A stretch of DNA of 64,000 bases, from contig CM046862.1 in NCBI GenBank assembly GCA_025617745.1, forward strand, positions 53,931,597-53,995,596, read 5' to 3'. Below the pieces are notes generated by a model. That model was given only the letters and a program-made list of their open reading frames with translations, did not search any database and was not told the DNA's origin. Shown piece by piece: positions 10,603 to 21,245 of this stretch (the first letter of the stretch is position 1; each line of letters begins with the position of its first letter). The DNA comes from Heliocidaris erythrogramma (lineage: Eukaryota; Echinodermata; Echinoidea; Camarodonta; Echinometridae). The position numbers and the translations under genes were made by a program.

Positions 10603-10637
10603 ATCGAATTTTCGGCCATAGGCCTTCATCAGGAAAT
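10603..10637 (-). ncRNA. Hammerhead-like relic, GGCC stem
   Basis: On the minus strand CUGAUGA is followed by one extra A, then a GGCC-UAU-GGCC hairpin, GAA, AAUU and C. The stem is perfect, but the bulged A before helix II and a helix I of only about two pairs make it a relic. A (TA)n run at 10541-10561 borders it. It lies downstream of the PLE endonuclease fragment at 11310-11657, as expected for a terminal repeat of that element. Confidence 0.45.
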
Positions 10638-10740
10638 GATGAAAATTTATTAGATAGGTACACAAAAGAGCGTGAAGCGCAAAAAAAAAAAACAACGCAA
10701 AAGCTCCATGGATACCAGCGCAACCATGGTAGAGATCAGG

Positions 10741-11300
10741 AAGGAGAGGAGAGAGAGAGAGAGAGAGAGAAAGAGAAAGATATAGAGGCGTAATAGAGCA
10801 GAAGCGCAGAAAGGGACAAAGCTCCATGGAAACTCGCGCAACCATGGTAAAGAAAGTTAAGAGGAGAGAGAGAGAGAAAGAGAGAAAGAAATAGAGATAG
10901 AGGCGTAATAAAACGTCATAAAAGAAGAGAAAAAAGAAAACAAAAAAGGAGAAGGAAGGAAAGGGAGAGAGGATGACGTAGTAAAACGTCATAAAGAAAC
11001 CAAGGGAAGATGAAAGAGAGAAAGGGGTGGTGGAAGGGGGGAGAGAGAGGGGGAAGGGAAAAGAAGAGAGGAGAAAAAAAGGGGGGAGAGGGAGAGAGAG
11101 AGAGAGAGGGAGAGGAACAAAGAAAATAAAGAGAGGAAGATGAAGCACAACGGAAAGAAAAAAAAAGAAGAAAAGGGGGAAAAGGAGGAAGTAGTGAAGA
11201 AAGAGAGTAAAGAGCAAAAGGAAGAGAGGGAGAGAGAGGGGGAAAAAAAGTAGAAGAAAAGCAGAACGAAGAATGGAAGAGAAAGGTGGAAAGGACAAAA
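10741..11300. repeat. GA-rich (purine) low-complexity region
   Basis: About 560 bp of nearly pure AG on the plus strand, with two diverged copies of a ~115-bp unit containing AAAGCTCCATGG and CGCAACCATGGTA (near 10700 and 10818). Long minus-strand frames here (S/F/L-rich) result from the composition and are not proposed as genes. Confidence 0.85.
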
Positions 11301-11309
11301 AGAAAACAT

Positions 11310-11657
11310 TCAATTCGTACGAAATGATCGAAATGTTACATTCATCCCACGAGGATGAAGGGTTCCCAGGTGGAAAATCAGTCTTTCCTCCCTTCTCTTC
11401 CTGGATAGATCATCGCCATTGCACTTGATGGCGCCGATCACTTTGAAGTCTGCAACCGAGTGGCCGGGGAGGTTGAAATGGCGTGCAACAGGCAAGCCAC
11501 TTGTGTTCAGACGTATGGAACGTAGATGTTCAGTAACCCGGTCCGCTAGACGCCGCTTGGTTTCGCCCACGTTTCGCCGCGAAAGCAAAGTTAACTGATG
11601 CGTGTCATTGTGGCGCCACCTTAATTCATGACAACCCATGTGCACGAGTAGAGTCAT
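11310..11657 (-). pseudogene. Penelope-like element: GIY-YIG endonuclease C-terminus
   Basis: A 115-codon frame has NVGETKRRLADRVTEHLRSI, then PVARHFNLPGHSVADFKVIG, then RKRREERLIFHLGTLHPRGM. The GETKRRLxxRxxEH block and ARHFxxxGHS block are the usual second half of the GIY-YIG nuclease in Penelope-like elements. The first GIY-YIG residues are missing or diverged. It represents a different subfamily from the fragment at 128-484. Confidence 0.8.
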
Positions 11658-11796
11658 TGCAAAGAAATAGTTGTAGTTTTAGGTATTCGAATGAGATGAT
11701 ATTGGTAAAGTATATATATATATATATAATAAGTCAGGATTGGTCGACTTTCGCTACTAAACAGTGCTTTTACATAATGTAGAGCTAAATAAATAT

Positions 11797-11960
11797 ATAT
11801 GAAGAAAAGTACACAACTACGTATACCCGACAAGCCTGTTTCGTAGATCTCTCCACTCTTCAGCGGTAACGCATTACCCCTGAAGAGTGGAGAGATCTAC
11901 GAAACAGGCTTGTCGGGTACACGTAGTTGTGTACTTTTCTTCATATATATATATATATGC
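11797..11960. repeat. Near-perfect palindrome (~66-bp arms) embedding hammerheads on both strands
   Basis: The left arm (about 11798-11863) and right arm (about 11879-11945) are reverse complements with very few changes, separated by about 15 bases. Short AT runs border it. Each strand reads a hammerhead core; only the plus-strand copy has all helices intact. Confidence 0.9.
11869..11924 (+). ncRNA. Hammerhead ribozyme, type I, all conserved positions present
   Basis: Core C3-A9 is CUGAAGA (11880-11886). Helix II is GUGGA/UCUAC with loop GAGA (11887-11900). G12-A14 is 11901-11903. Helix III is ACA/UGU with loop GGCU (11904-11913), and C17 is 11914, the predicted cleavage position. Helix I pairs 11875-11879 with 11915-11919 (UACCC/GGGUA). 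It resumes after an internal loop with 11869-11871/11922-11924 (ACG/CGU). An internal loop in helix I is where tertiary contacts form in natural hammerheads. A PLE endonuclease fragment lies 0.2 kb away. Only the fold is seen; activity is inferred from the family. Confidence 0.85.
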
Positions 11961-12714
11961 GTAAACAGAAGGAAAGTCTAGGAACTGTACAAAGACGTAG
12001 CTGTTATACATACACGTTTTAATCGAGCTTTCGGCTATTTAGGCCTTCTTCAGGATCTGAAGATAAGTCATAAAACAAAAACAAAAACCAATACATCGTA
12101 GCGATCATATATGACATACTATGTCATATATCATATATCGTATTACATCAATTAAGCATCAACAATCATGGTCATCATACAATCACAGTCAAGATAAATT
12201 AAAATGACATATAATTAGGAACGAAGCGGGAAGAAAATTGCGTGAATTCAAATTATTTACCTAATGGCTCGTGATGAGTTTTTGATGTTGTTGCTGCTAT
12301 GTGTGTTTAGTTGGCTTGTGTGTTTAAAGCGTAAAGAGGGTGTGAGGTCAAGTGTGAAACGGTCAGTGTATTGACCTGTGTCGGGGGGGGGGGGGAGGAG
12401 GTCGTTCTGAGACGATAATGGTGTGTGTCATCCGACGAGTTGCAGTATGGTTATTGGTACTGCATTGTGTCACTCATGCGTAACTTTGGCTTGAGAGCAA
12501 ATGAAAGTGAAAACTAAGAGATAAAATGAGCATGAGCATATATGTATATACAATTATATTAAATCTAACAAACTGCGTTTAGGAGATATCATCACTGTGC
12601 CGAGCTTTGGCATGCAATTTAAAGAACATATATGAAAGATGAGTGACGACCATTATACATGTATACCAGCTACGTCTTTGTACAGTTCCTAGACTTTTCT
12701 TCTGTTTACGCATA
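11959..12714. mobile_element. ~755-bp element with ~55-60-bp inverted ends and a hammerhead relic
   Basis: GCGTAAACAGAAGGAAAGTC at the left recurs inverted at the right (12655-12714), with over 90% match across about 60 bases, through AGGAACTGTACAAAGACGTA. No protein is encoded. A hammerhead-like motif lies at 12021-12057. A poly-G run lies near 12385. I read it as a non-autonomous Penelope-derived or fold-back element. Confidence 0.65.
12021..12057 (-). ncRNA. Hammerhead-like relic with bulged A
   Basis: On the minus strand, GAUC precedes CUGAAGA, then an extra A, the stem GGC/GCC with a seven-base loop, GAA, AGCU, C and GAUU. Four helix I pairs (including one G-U) and the AGCU mini-helix III match the hammerhead layout. 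The extra A next to helix II departs from the consensus. Confidence 0.5.
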
Positions 12715-12810
12715 TCTATATCTGGAACACCGTCGGTCATGTATAAGTTGAGCATCCTTACACTCCTATAGTTTGTCTGATATTAAATACATGTCTTTAC
12801 TATGACATAC

Positions 12811-12918
12811 CTTTGGTTCTTGGTCATTTTTATTGTCAACGTCGTAATATCCTGTGATCATGTCGCTATAGGGCTTCTGTTGAAGACCAGCTTTGACTTC
12901 CTCGAGTTTGCTTTGTAC
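12811..12918 (-). CDS. ROCO gene: exon linking Roc to COR
   Basis: A 36-codon phase 0/0 exon between a TAG acceptor and GTATGTC donor. It reads VQSKLEEVKAGLQQKPYSDM followed by an acidic, Asn/Asp-rich end. It continues without a phase break from 13326-13481 and into 10359-10502. It corresponds to the end of the Roc GTPase and the linker. The role comes from position, not from a motif. Confidence 0.8.
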
Positions 12919-13325
12919 CTATGTTCCATGAAATAACAAGAAGCAGCCTCAATGCAGAAATATAAACTGTAAGTTTACATGAAACAGTACCAAAGGTGTG
13001 TGTGGGGGGGGGGGGATAACTAGTTATTCTTGAAAAATGTTGTTGGGGGAGTTGCCCGCCACTACATTCAGTGACATTACTGATTCGGCCAATTTGAAAT
13101 TTCTAGTTGTATAGTAATTACAACTTTTCAAAATTCATAACTTTGATATTGCTTATCCGATTTCGTTCAAACTATCACGAATATGCTTCTTTGATTTTTC
13201 CCCGCTTTCTGTCATAGCAACTGGCAACTGACGTTGAATTTCTCTTTGAAAATAGGACTAAAACCACATATTGATTCAAGATAACATGAGCTAAATCCTA
13301 TCGATTGTTTGCAACAGAGACTTAC

Positions 13326-13481
13326 CTCCTGCCTCACATCGTCTGCATGCGTGCCAACTACTATGAACTTGGTACTATCATTTCCAGGAGAGGCGTCCTT
13401 GTGAGCCTTAGGCAGATCTTGGGGGCGGACAGCATAAGTGTAAATGGACATCATCCAAAAATGCACCTCCTCAACAATCTC
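13326..13481 (-). CDS. ROCO gene: Roc GTPase exon with G4 motif GTHAD
   Basis: A 52-codon exon in phase 0 at both ends, with TTCAG acceptor and GTAAGT donor. It reads EIVEEVHFWMMSIYTYAV, then DSTKFIVVGTHADDVRQE. VVGTHAD is the G4 guanine-specificity motif as seen in ROCO proteins (position of NKxD). The segment that should join this exon to DFGGQ...HITHP at 18016 (normally VF-x-S/T-R-x-x-Y-x-x-x-F) was not found in the intervening 4.5 kb. Confidence 0.85.
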
Positions 13482-13544
13482 CTGAAGGATAAAACAATCA
13501 TGGGGATAATTTTTATTTTATTTTGCAAATAGAAATATAGCTGG

Positions 13545-13695
13545 CAGGAATGCAAGAGCGCCGTAATATTTTAGCCATTCTAAAGCCGGTGATAATTGTG
13601 GAGCGCTGAATGTCATGTCTGACAGACATGAGCGCTATACAAGAACCAATTATTAGTAGTAATATTATAATTATTACTACTATTTTTTATTATTA
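13545..13695 (+). mobile_element. 3' tail of a tRNA-type SINE
   Basis: The tail has GGAGCGCTGAATGTCATG and GAGCGCTATACAAGAACC, then an AT-rich trinucleotide tail. The same tail type follows the full SINE at 42183-42450. Beyond it, 13700-14400 shows only AT-rich sequence without recognisable features. Confidence 0.6.
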
Positions 13696-14697
13696 TCAGT
13701 ATTATGCAATACAGGAAGTTTCCAAATAATATACATTGATCCACCAGGTTATTGTAATTTTACCAGGAATGGGGTACGCAAACTAAATTACCGAAACCAT
13801 AAGGGCCCCATTCCGATTTGCAATACTATTGTGGGTCAATAATTACAAATAAAACAATAAATAAAATAACAAGTAAAAACAAAGAAGGAGTAACCAAATA
13901 TTATGGAAAACAATATCAACAGTCGGAAAATGGCGTTGAGTGTATGCCTTTTTGGTTATGAAGTTATGAAGTTCCTTTATGTTCCAAACAGTTTTACAGA
14001 GTCACTAAAATTCAAGTCGTGAAGGCTATATTTTATTGACGTTCATTATTCATAATGTAAGATACTCATTCTGGTGTCTCTGGACAAATGCTATGTCTTC
14101 AATTGTTCTGGTCTAAGTTATGGTGTAAATGTCAGGTTTCAATAGAGGTATTTTATTGGAGCGGTTTCCTGTGGTTATCTTTTTTATTCCAGGAGTTTGC
14201 GTTTATCATTTTTTTTTAAATCCTGGAAAAGGGGAAAGAGAGTAGGGAAGGAAAGAAGAGGTCACGCCATTGGGTATTGTTGAGATAATGTGATGTTCGC
14301 CCTCTGTTGGCAATAATGTACATCGGCCTCTTTGAGACGCTGCTGGACGTGCCGAAGCATTAAAGGGAAAGTAAATCCTGGCGATTTACTGTTTAGTTGA
14401 AGGGCACATTGTTGATTATATATGTCGAATTTCAACACATTTGGGCCCCCCTAACGCCGTCAACAAGTAGTTAGAAAAATCATTTTGTCGTCTGCTAGAA
14501 AGTCCTATATCGATCGTGTGCGTCGCCATTTTGAACAGATAAGCCCCGCCCGCGCGTTTACGTTTTACAACCTTGCCTAGGCAGATTTTTCCAAAATCGC
14601 AACGAAACGGCTTGAGCTCAACCCTACGCATTGTAGCAACCCTACACATACGTAGCGAGCGCATTACGTAACGTAGAGAGATCGAGACGCGGGTTCT

Positions 14698-15042
14698 TTG
14701 AATGAATTAATGTGCACGTTTTGTCGTTCATATCATTCGACGTCGGGTGTGTTAGCTAGAATCAATTTGCGACGCGCGGTCGAAGACGAAGTAGATATCG
14801 ACATGATGGAGGTGGGTGATGATGAAGTCTCAAGCTCAGCCTCAGGTTCAGGGTTAATCGCTGAAGGCTCCGAGTCTGACTCTGAGTCTGACTGCAGTGT
14901 TGTTAGCTCTGCCTCTGCCTCTGCCTCTGACTCTGTCTCTGAGTTTGCCCATATGTCCATGTCCATGCCTCTGACTCTGTCTCTGAGTTTGCCCATATCC
15001 ATGTCCATGATGATGGTGTAGAGGAAATTCCAGCATCTCTTC
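14698..15042 (+). CDS. Possible first exon, acidic Ser/Asp-rich, unknown
   Basis: The frame opens MNELMCTFCRSYHSTSGVLA and becomes acidic and Ser-rich (DEVDIDMMEVGDDEV, then many S/D/E). A 44-bp unit at about 14923 is repeated as a 42-bp unit at about 14967. The 2-base difference changes frame, so the ATG frame ends at 15021. The shifted frame continues HIHVHDDGVEEIPASLQ to a good donor (CAG|GTAGGT) at 15043. I cannot assign a function; it may be an exon broken by the unequal duplication. Confidence 0.3.
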
Positions 15043-15762
15043 AGGTAGGTCTAAATGACTCTAACGTTAAAATCTAGTGGAAATATTGCCCTCATTTTTT
15101 TTTAATTAAAAAAGAGGCATGCCAAAAAAGAAATACAAGTGTGTACGCTATTTGTGAGTGGTATGCCATGACCATGATGACGGCATGAGATGTGACTGAC
15201 TGATTAAACGAATTATGATGTAGACCTAGGCCCTTGCTCTTGTAAGGCTTGTCACTTCCTTTTATATTTGTTTTGTTTTAATACCTGTGTCATAGATCAC
15301 TTACTGAAAACTGTTACTGTTAGCTTGTAACTTAGCTCCTTTCCTCTTTTTTCTTGATTATTTTTGGCCGTTCAATTGGAGGGGGGTTGGGCACCTGCCC
15401 CCCCCCCCCCCCCCACACATCACTTGCATTATCACTTATCCAGTGACTTAGACTGAAAATACAACAGAGAAGAAAAAGAAAAAATGACAGCATTCTATTT
15501 GATTTTGTTTAATTTATTTAATTTCAAGGAACTTAACATTGTTTATGTAATAGCATATGCAATAAAAAGTATAATATAAACAAAATAATGCTTTGCGATT
15601 GCCCCAAACACAAGTTTTTGATGTTTACTACAAATACATAGTAAAAATGATAGTAAACATAAAAAAATTGGGGGAAAAAGGGGGAAAAGTAAAACAAACT
15701 ACACCCTCCCTTTAAGCAGCAGCCTCATGAAATTGCACTAAATTTTCCGAGATAAACTGGTG

Positions 15763-15990
15763 CCCCCCCCCCCCATGATGCCAGTGCCTCCCCCATATGC
15801 CCCCTTAATGGCTGGGCTAGACTATGCCACTGTTTTCTTGTCAGCCCCCCCCCCCCCCCATATGCCCCCTTAATGGCTGGGCTAGACTATGCCACTGTTT
15901 TCTTGTCAGCCCCCCTCCCCCCATATGCCCCCTTAATGGCTGGGCTAGACTATGCCACTGTTTTCTTGTCAGCCCCCCCCCCCCCCCCAA
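15763..15990 (+). repeat. Minisatellite, ~64-bp unit with embedded poly-C, 3+ copies
   Basis: The unit contains CATATGCCCCCTTAATGGCT and GCCACTGTTTTCTTGTCAGC followed by a variable run of C. Units start near 15794, 15859 and 15922 and differ mainly in poly-C length. Confidence 0.9.
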
Positions 15991-16670
15991 TGTTTTTATT
16001 GTGGACTTATGTTGGTATATATTATATATAAGAGCAAGACAGAAGAGAATAAACAAGAAGACATGACAAAATCAAAGTCATGTCTATTTACATCACACAG
16101 ATCAGTGATTTACATATGCTTTAGTCATTCATTAATACTTTGATTACATAATCAGTATTTGTGATAGTGCTCACTCGCCACAAGCTTTATATGCTTTTTG
16201 AGTTGTTGCCTTAATTATATTTTGACTCAAACTTGATATTTTTTGTGTGCATTTTTTTTTTGGTAAATAAATGTCATTTTGAACTGAACTGAACTGATGC
16301 CAACTGATTGTCAACCCCCCCCCCCCCCTTCCCCCTGCATAAATGTGAATGTGCCCTTGTTCGTTTATCTCATCCCCTCATCACGCTTCATTTGTCAAAT
16401 ACACACGTCTGTCAAATACACACGTCTGTGCTTCAATGCGTAGCTGCCTACATCAGTGTATGGAGTGTACAGGTGACAAAACGGAATATATACGCATTCG
16501 ATCCAACGCCACAGTCAGTACTTAGAGTGAGCTCGAGCCGTTTCGTTGCAATATTTGGAAAATATGCCTAGGCTAGGTTGTAAAACGTAAACGCGCGCCC
16601 CGCCCTGTGACGTTTTGTCGGACCTCTCGGACCAGAAGTACCCGGATGCCGCCATTATTACGCGTTTCAA

Positions 16671-16855
16671 AATGGTTTACTGCCAGGCGTTCGGATGCTC
16701 CAATATAATAAAAATGAACAAGACGTTCCGAATTTCAGCCAATCACAGTTCCCCCTTGGCATGTCCGACAAAACGTCATCATAGCGCGGGTGAATCAAAA
16801 ATATGGCCAACCCCGATAGCAGGCTGTAGCAGACGATCATTGCTCACAAAAGTGT
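16671..16855 (+). CDS. Possible start of a THAP zinc-finger frame (fragment)
   Basis: The frame begins MVYCQAFGCSNIIKMNKTFR. The opening MVYCxAFGCSN is the usual beginning of a THAP zinc finger (C-x4-C with the first cysteines). The later WxxF, C-x2-H and AVPTIF parts are not in the same frame, so this is at best the first third of the domain, either split by an intron or a fossil. Overall weak. Confidence 0.3.
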
Positions 16856-17104
16856 GAATTACTCCACCGTCAAGCGTTCATAAGAGGTAAATTTTCACAG
16901 TAATGTCAAGAATTGTGCTCTTAACACTCTCAGTAGGCCAAAAGTCCAGGGTTTACCTTCCCTTTAATAAAGTTATGCTAAAATTGAACCGTCGTTGTGT
17001 GACTGATCTTTTATCTCAGTTATGGCGTAGAATAATATTTCAAACAATTGTGGAAATTCGCGCTAGACGGGTTTCCTTCTCCGCCAAACACGACCGGCTT
17101 CATC

Positions 17105-17183
17105 ATGACGGATGACTTTGTGGTTGACATGTTGCAGAACAGCAGAGGTTCCAAATGCCGGAAGCTGATTGATACATTCAGAA
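17105..17183 (+). CDS. Possible first coding exon of an unrecognised gene
   Basis: ATG at 17105 opens MTDDFVVDMLQNSRGSKCRK, ending at a consensus donor (AGAA|GTAAGT). The upstream 0.5 kb is CpG-richer, as for a promoter. I found no convincing second exon on the plus strand, so it could be part of a transposon or a truncated gene. Function unknown. Confidence 0.3.
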
Positions 17184-17755
17184 GTAAGTATTTAGAATAA
17201 CTATATTGTAATCTGATCGAGTTTATACTCAAAACATATGTGTGTTGTTATGACATCTATATGATGTCTAGATCTAGACTACAGTCACAGAATAAATTAC
17301 AATCTAGACCTGCAACTTTGCAAGTTGCCTTTGCAGCGCAGCGCAGTTTAAGTTGCGCACAGAGAACGCGCGTGGGTCCGGTCCTATAATCTATGTGCAA
17401 CGAAACTGAAAAGTCTAATTTACCAGAAGTATTTTAATTTTCTTATAGTTTAAGTGCCCGCCGAATATAAGATGGTGATCATCTAATGTATATTCTTTAT
17501 TCATCAAAGTGCGGAAGTAATCATACGATTACATCGGGTGAGTTTTTTTTCCGAAATATGATGGGTTTTTTAAGAGTCTGTTGCACTAAATTCATTTATG
17601 ATATTTCAGCACTCTTTCGTGTTTGTTCTTCCCCTTATTTTTTCCAGTTTTTAGAACGGATTTTTCGCCCATCCCGTAATATTAAGATTAAAAGAATCAT
17701 TTTCATTTTTTTGGCAAAGTTAATGAGCTGTGGTAAAAGATTTTAACTGCTTGAT

Positions 17756-18313
17756 AGATAACCGAAAGTTAACTTTTAACTTTCAATATTGCATGAAATG
17801 AAGATCAATGAGGATATTGATACGACATACCTTGAGTGTTTTAGACAGATCAAATACAACTACGAAGACTGCTCTCCAAGTAAGGAAAATCTAACCACAA
17901 GTAAAGAGAGAGGAAGAAAAAGAAATATGTCACCAGACTCCTTACTATACATGAAGAATTCTCTGGATAATGCAATCATTCAAACTACAATACATGACAA
18001 TAAAGAACAACTCACGGGGTGGGTGATGTGGTAGACTCGCTGCCCACCAAAATCCCACAGATGATATGTGATTTTATCATCTTGATTTGGCATATGATTA
18101 GTTTCCTTCGCCTCCGAGAGAACTTTTGATTTGGTGTCTGAAGGAACATCAGTAGGAACCTCTCTAGGATGTTGCAAGCCCTCCTCTGAAAGACAGTCAC
18201 AATAAAAGGAACACAGTATGGTCTTCGCGCAACGCTCATTATCTTTGTTGGTTATGAGCCTCTCCCCTTTTTAATAGAAGATAACCGAAAGTTAACTTTT
18301 AACTTTCAATATT
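17756..18313. repeat. 35-bp direct repeat flanking a ROCO exon
   Basis: GATAACCGAAAGTTAACTTT and the following ~15 bases occur at about 17757-17791 and 18278-18312, in the same orientation, on either side of the exon at 18016-18185. The repeat itself contains a short palindrome (GAAAGTTAACTTTTAACTTTC). Confidence 0.7.
18016..18185 (-). CDS. ROCO gene: Roc GTPase exon with switch motif DFGGQ
   Basis: A 170-bp exon with acceptor TTTCAG and donor GTGAGT; it enters with two bases completing a Glu codon and leaves in phase 0. The N-terminal half is a variable, charged linker (EGLQHPREVPTDVP...), followed by ITYHLWDFGGQRVYHITHP. WDFGGQxxYHxxHP is the G3/switch II signature of Roc domains in ROCO proteins, here with both glycines and Gln intact. 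Confidence 0.9.
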
Positions 18314-18465
18314 AGTTTACTCCGTTTTGGTTTGATATAAAATAGAAGCAATAAACTTTAGCAAAGGCATGATAACTTTAAGTAGATTTTTCAATTACAC
18401 GGACGTTTGGGTGCGTATTATATCGACAAGTCCACCTGGAATTATGCCAACCGACCCTGCTCTAT

Positions 18466-18785
18466 GTAGAGGTGTCGTAGTCGAGTGGTTTCAACACCTG
18501 ACTGGAGATGTGAAGGTCATGGGTTCAATTCGCCGGCACGAAACATATTCTTGAGCAAGGCATTTGATCTACATTGCTCCTTTCCACCCATGTGTTAAAT
18601 GGTACCCGGAAGATGCAAACGTCATTGTGGCCTATTCAGCATTGGCAGCGAATTTAAAAAAAAAAGAAAAGCGCCTGGCCGGAATGCTTGCGGGAAAGAC
18701 TGGATCCGATGACTGGGGTAAATCTGTAAAGCGCTGAGAGACATTGTGGATGTATAAGCCGCTTTATAAATCCAGAATATTATTG
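18466..18785 (+). mobile_element. tRNA-type SINE
   Basis: The head has GTGTCGTAGTCGAGTGG (box A-like) and GGGTTCAATTC (box B-like). The body has CTACATTGCTCCTTTCCACC and TGTTAAATGGTACCCGG, and the tail GTAAAGCGCTGAGAGAC...CCGCTTTATAAATCC. Body blocks are shared with the SINEs at 27815, 35545 (inverted) and 42183. Confidence 0.75.
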
Positions 18786-19110
18786 TCATGAAAATTACCA
18801 GTATTATAAAGGTGATTTATGTACGCTGGTCTTCGTTATCTTTACCGATTCAAAATGACTTTTGAACGAAAATTTCACCAGCCATCAAAAACTCCTTACA
18901 TGGACTATCCAGCGTGTGTGGCAGAACTTATCATGTGGCTATGGTAAAAGATAATGGATATTGGTCCTCATGAAAATGGTCATGTTCTATTCATTAATTT
19001 CCTCATTTGGGGTGGATTGCCCTTTAAATGAAAGTTTTATTATTCGACTTTTTTACCATTCTTTTCAGTAAAAATGATTGATCACTACTGCTCCTTTCTT
19101 ATATATTTAC

Positions 19111-19140
19111 CTTCCTCGCCCTCATCTTTACTGTAGTCCT
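19111..19140 (-). CDS. ROCO gene: 30-bp micro-exon
   Basis: Acidic sequence K|DYSKDEGEE|E between a CTTCAG acceptor and GTAAAT donor. Its phases (two bases in, one base out) join exactly to 25658-25770 and 18016-18185. An upstream AG at 19148 is an alternative acceptor, but that frame fits the neighbours less well. Support is phase and composition only. Confidence 0.6.
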
Positions 19141-19954
19141 CTGAAGTCCTAAATGAGAAGGACTGTAAATGAAAACAGAAATGCCGTTTCACTACACTGT
19201 TAAAAAAATATGGGGAAGTATTAGACAGTATATGAATAGCTTCGTTCTAAAACATGCTACATCTATAAAAAGTAAGCTCTAATGTAGGAGCCTAAATTAA
19301 AAAAGGCCAATTACTTTCGAATATCTGTAGATGAAGCATGTTTCCGAAACGACATCTTGATCCCCCGTGCGTACAGTTCTTAGAGTGCAACTTGCCACAC
19401 AAAATTGTGACATATATACTTTTGCTCAAGAATTAGATCTACTCTCTCTTTCTCTCTTTCACCTTGCAAGCTTTGTTATTATTCTTAGATGATAATATTT
19501 CACATCTCCTTTCAAAAATGTAACTGCAAGTAGGTTTATGCCGGATAGGACGTACCTTTTTGACATTTGGTGACGTTAATGTTCGCCGCGTGACCCTCGC
19601 AGTTTCTTCTGTATTTAGAGAGGTACATTATTCAAGGAAATCAACAAACTTTGACATCAGTTCTGATGAAGTCCAACGACGAAAGTCTAAATTTTCCAGA
19701 GTATCCTGCGTCATTTTTAGCTTAAATTCATCCCACCTTGTTCTGTACCACCCAAACCAAAGCGAATGGTAACATTACATTGAACATTATCACATTATAT
19801 ACGGTGCGTCCCAGAAAAAAACAAACAAACCGAGATTTATCGATGTTTAATCATTTCTTAATCACAATTATGATTAACAAAATGACACATATAATTATGT
19901 AAAGCTTGGAACCCCTTCTTTTATTTGATGCCCCTCATATGGGGGTAACCTCGC

Positions 19955-20705
19955 TAGTCATAAGGACCGCTAGTCATAAGGATCAGTGGCTCATAAGGAC
20001 CGCTAGTCATAACGTGTAATTTCCTATACCTGTAGGGTCGCTATTCATAAAGCGAAAAGGGGGTCACTATTCATAAACTCATAAGGAGCATTATTCATAA
20101 GGATTGCTATTCATAATATGAGAAGAGGGTCGCTATTCATAATCGAAGAAAAGGGTCATTACTCATGAGGGCCGCTATTCATAATAAGTCATAAGGGTCG
20201 CTATACATAATACAGATACAGGGTCGCTATTCATAATACCAAATCGGGGTCGTTAATCATAGGGGTCGCTATTCATAAAGGTCAATATTCATAAGGGTCG
20301 CTATTCATAATCGGAGAAGAGGGTCGCTATTCATAATCAGAGAAGAGGGTCGCTATTCATAATCGGAGAAGAGGGTCGCTATTCATAATCACAGAAGAGG
20401 GTCGCTATTCATAATAAAAAAAGAGGGTCGCTATTCATAATCACAGAAGAGGGTCGCTATTCATAATCGAAGAAGAGGGTCGCTATTCATAATCAGAGAA
20501 GAGGGTCGCTATTCATAATCAAAGAAGAGGGTCGCTATTCATAATCAGAGAAGAGGGTCGCTATTCATAATCGAAGTAGAGGGTCGCTATTCATAATCAC
20601 AGAAGAGGGTCGCTATTCATAATCGAAGATGAGGGTCGCTAATCATAATCAAAGAAGAGGGTCGCTATTCATAATCACGAAAGAGGGGCGCTGTTCATAA
20701 TCGAA
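19955..20705 (+). repeat. 26-bp tandem array, left copy
   Basis: The unit is GGGTCGCTATTCATAATC plus a variable 7-8 bases (mostly AGAGAAGA), about 20 regular copies from about 20290. The first ~300 bp are shorter, irregular variants (CGCTAGTCATAAGGAC). Spacers are not unique sequences, so it is a satellite rather than CRISPR. Confidence 0.95.
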
Positions 20706-20959
20706 GAATAGGTTAGGGTTAGGATTATTTGTCAAATATTATAATATGATTTTCATTGTTCAATGAACACTCAAATATGAAAGAACAAAAATAATAATAT
20801 TGGATGGGATCTAGACACTCCACGGCTGTGTCGAGCCAATATGGGGACGGGCGATGAAACAAATACACCCCTTAAAAACAGGCGAGAGCGAAAAAGCGTG
20901 AGGAAGCGGAGGAAGAGAACGATAAAAGCTACGAAATTTGCGTCAGTATTCGCGCTTCC

Positions 20960-21245
20960 CGTGGGGAGGGGGAAGTAATTCCCCATCCATGCATCCACCC
21001 CTGATACATGCAGTGCAGCATCGCGTGGGTGTCGAACTAACTTTCCGCCTAAAAGGAGGTGCTACATGTACGAGCCTTTATCTTTCTCTCAAATTTGCTA
21101 CAAAACGTCAGAGGGACCCCCCCCCCCCCCCCCCTCTCCATGCACCCACACCTGTTAAATACAGTGCAGTATTGCGACGAGCCATTATCTTTATCTCAGA
21201 TTTGCTGTAAAACGTCAGAGCTTTCGCACGGGAGGGGGAAAATCA
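20960..21245 (+). repeat. Short tandem duplication with poly-C at the junction
   Basis: A ~135-bp segment (CATGCATCCACCCCTGATACA ... AAAACGTCAGAG) is repeated from about 21138 (CATGCACCCACACCTG ... AAAACGTCAGAG). A poly-C run separates the copies. Confidence 0.65.

Larger units (their letters stand above)
14540..16805. mobile_element. CpG-rich inverted block, possible DNA transposon or duplicated promoter
   Basis: About 80 bases around 14550-14625 (GCGCGTTTACGTTTTACAAC ... AACGAAACGGCT) recur inverted around 16525-16605. A second small inverted pair, TTTTGTCGGACC at 16613 and its complement near 16763, lies just outside. Both arms are unusually rich in CpG compared with the flanks. Between them are an open frame (14698-15021) and a poly-C minisatellite. 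No target duplication was found. Confidence 0.45.

Noticed and set aside
10537..11313. 258-codon Leu/Phe/Ser-rich minus-strand frame
   Set aside because: It is entirely explained by the GA-rich low-complexity tract and lacks any non-repetitive coding segment.
13212..13325. Extension of the ROCO exon past 13326 (VSLCCKQ...)
   Set aside because: The GTAAGT donor after GTHADDVRQE and the phase match to 12811-12918 make this intron sequence.
19955..20705. CRISPR-like regular repeats
   Set aside because: The 18-bp repeat has 7-8-base near-identical 'spacers', occurs in an animal genome and is mirrored inside transposon ends. It is a satellite.
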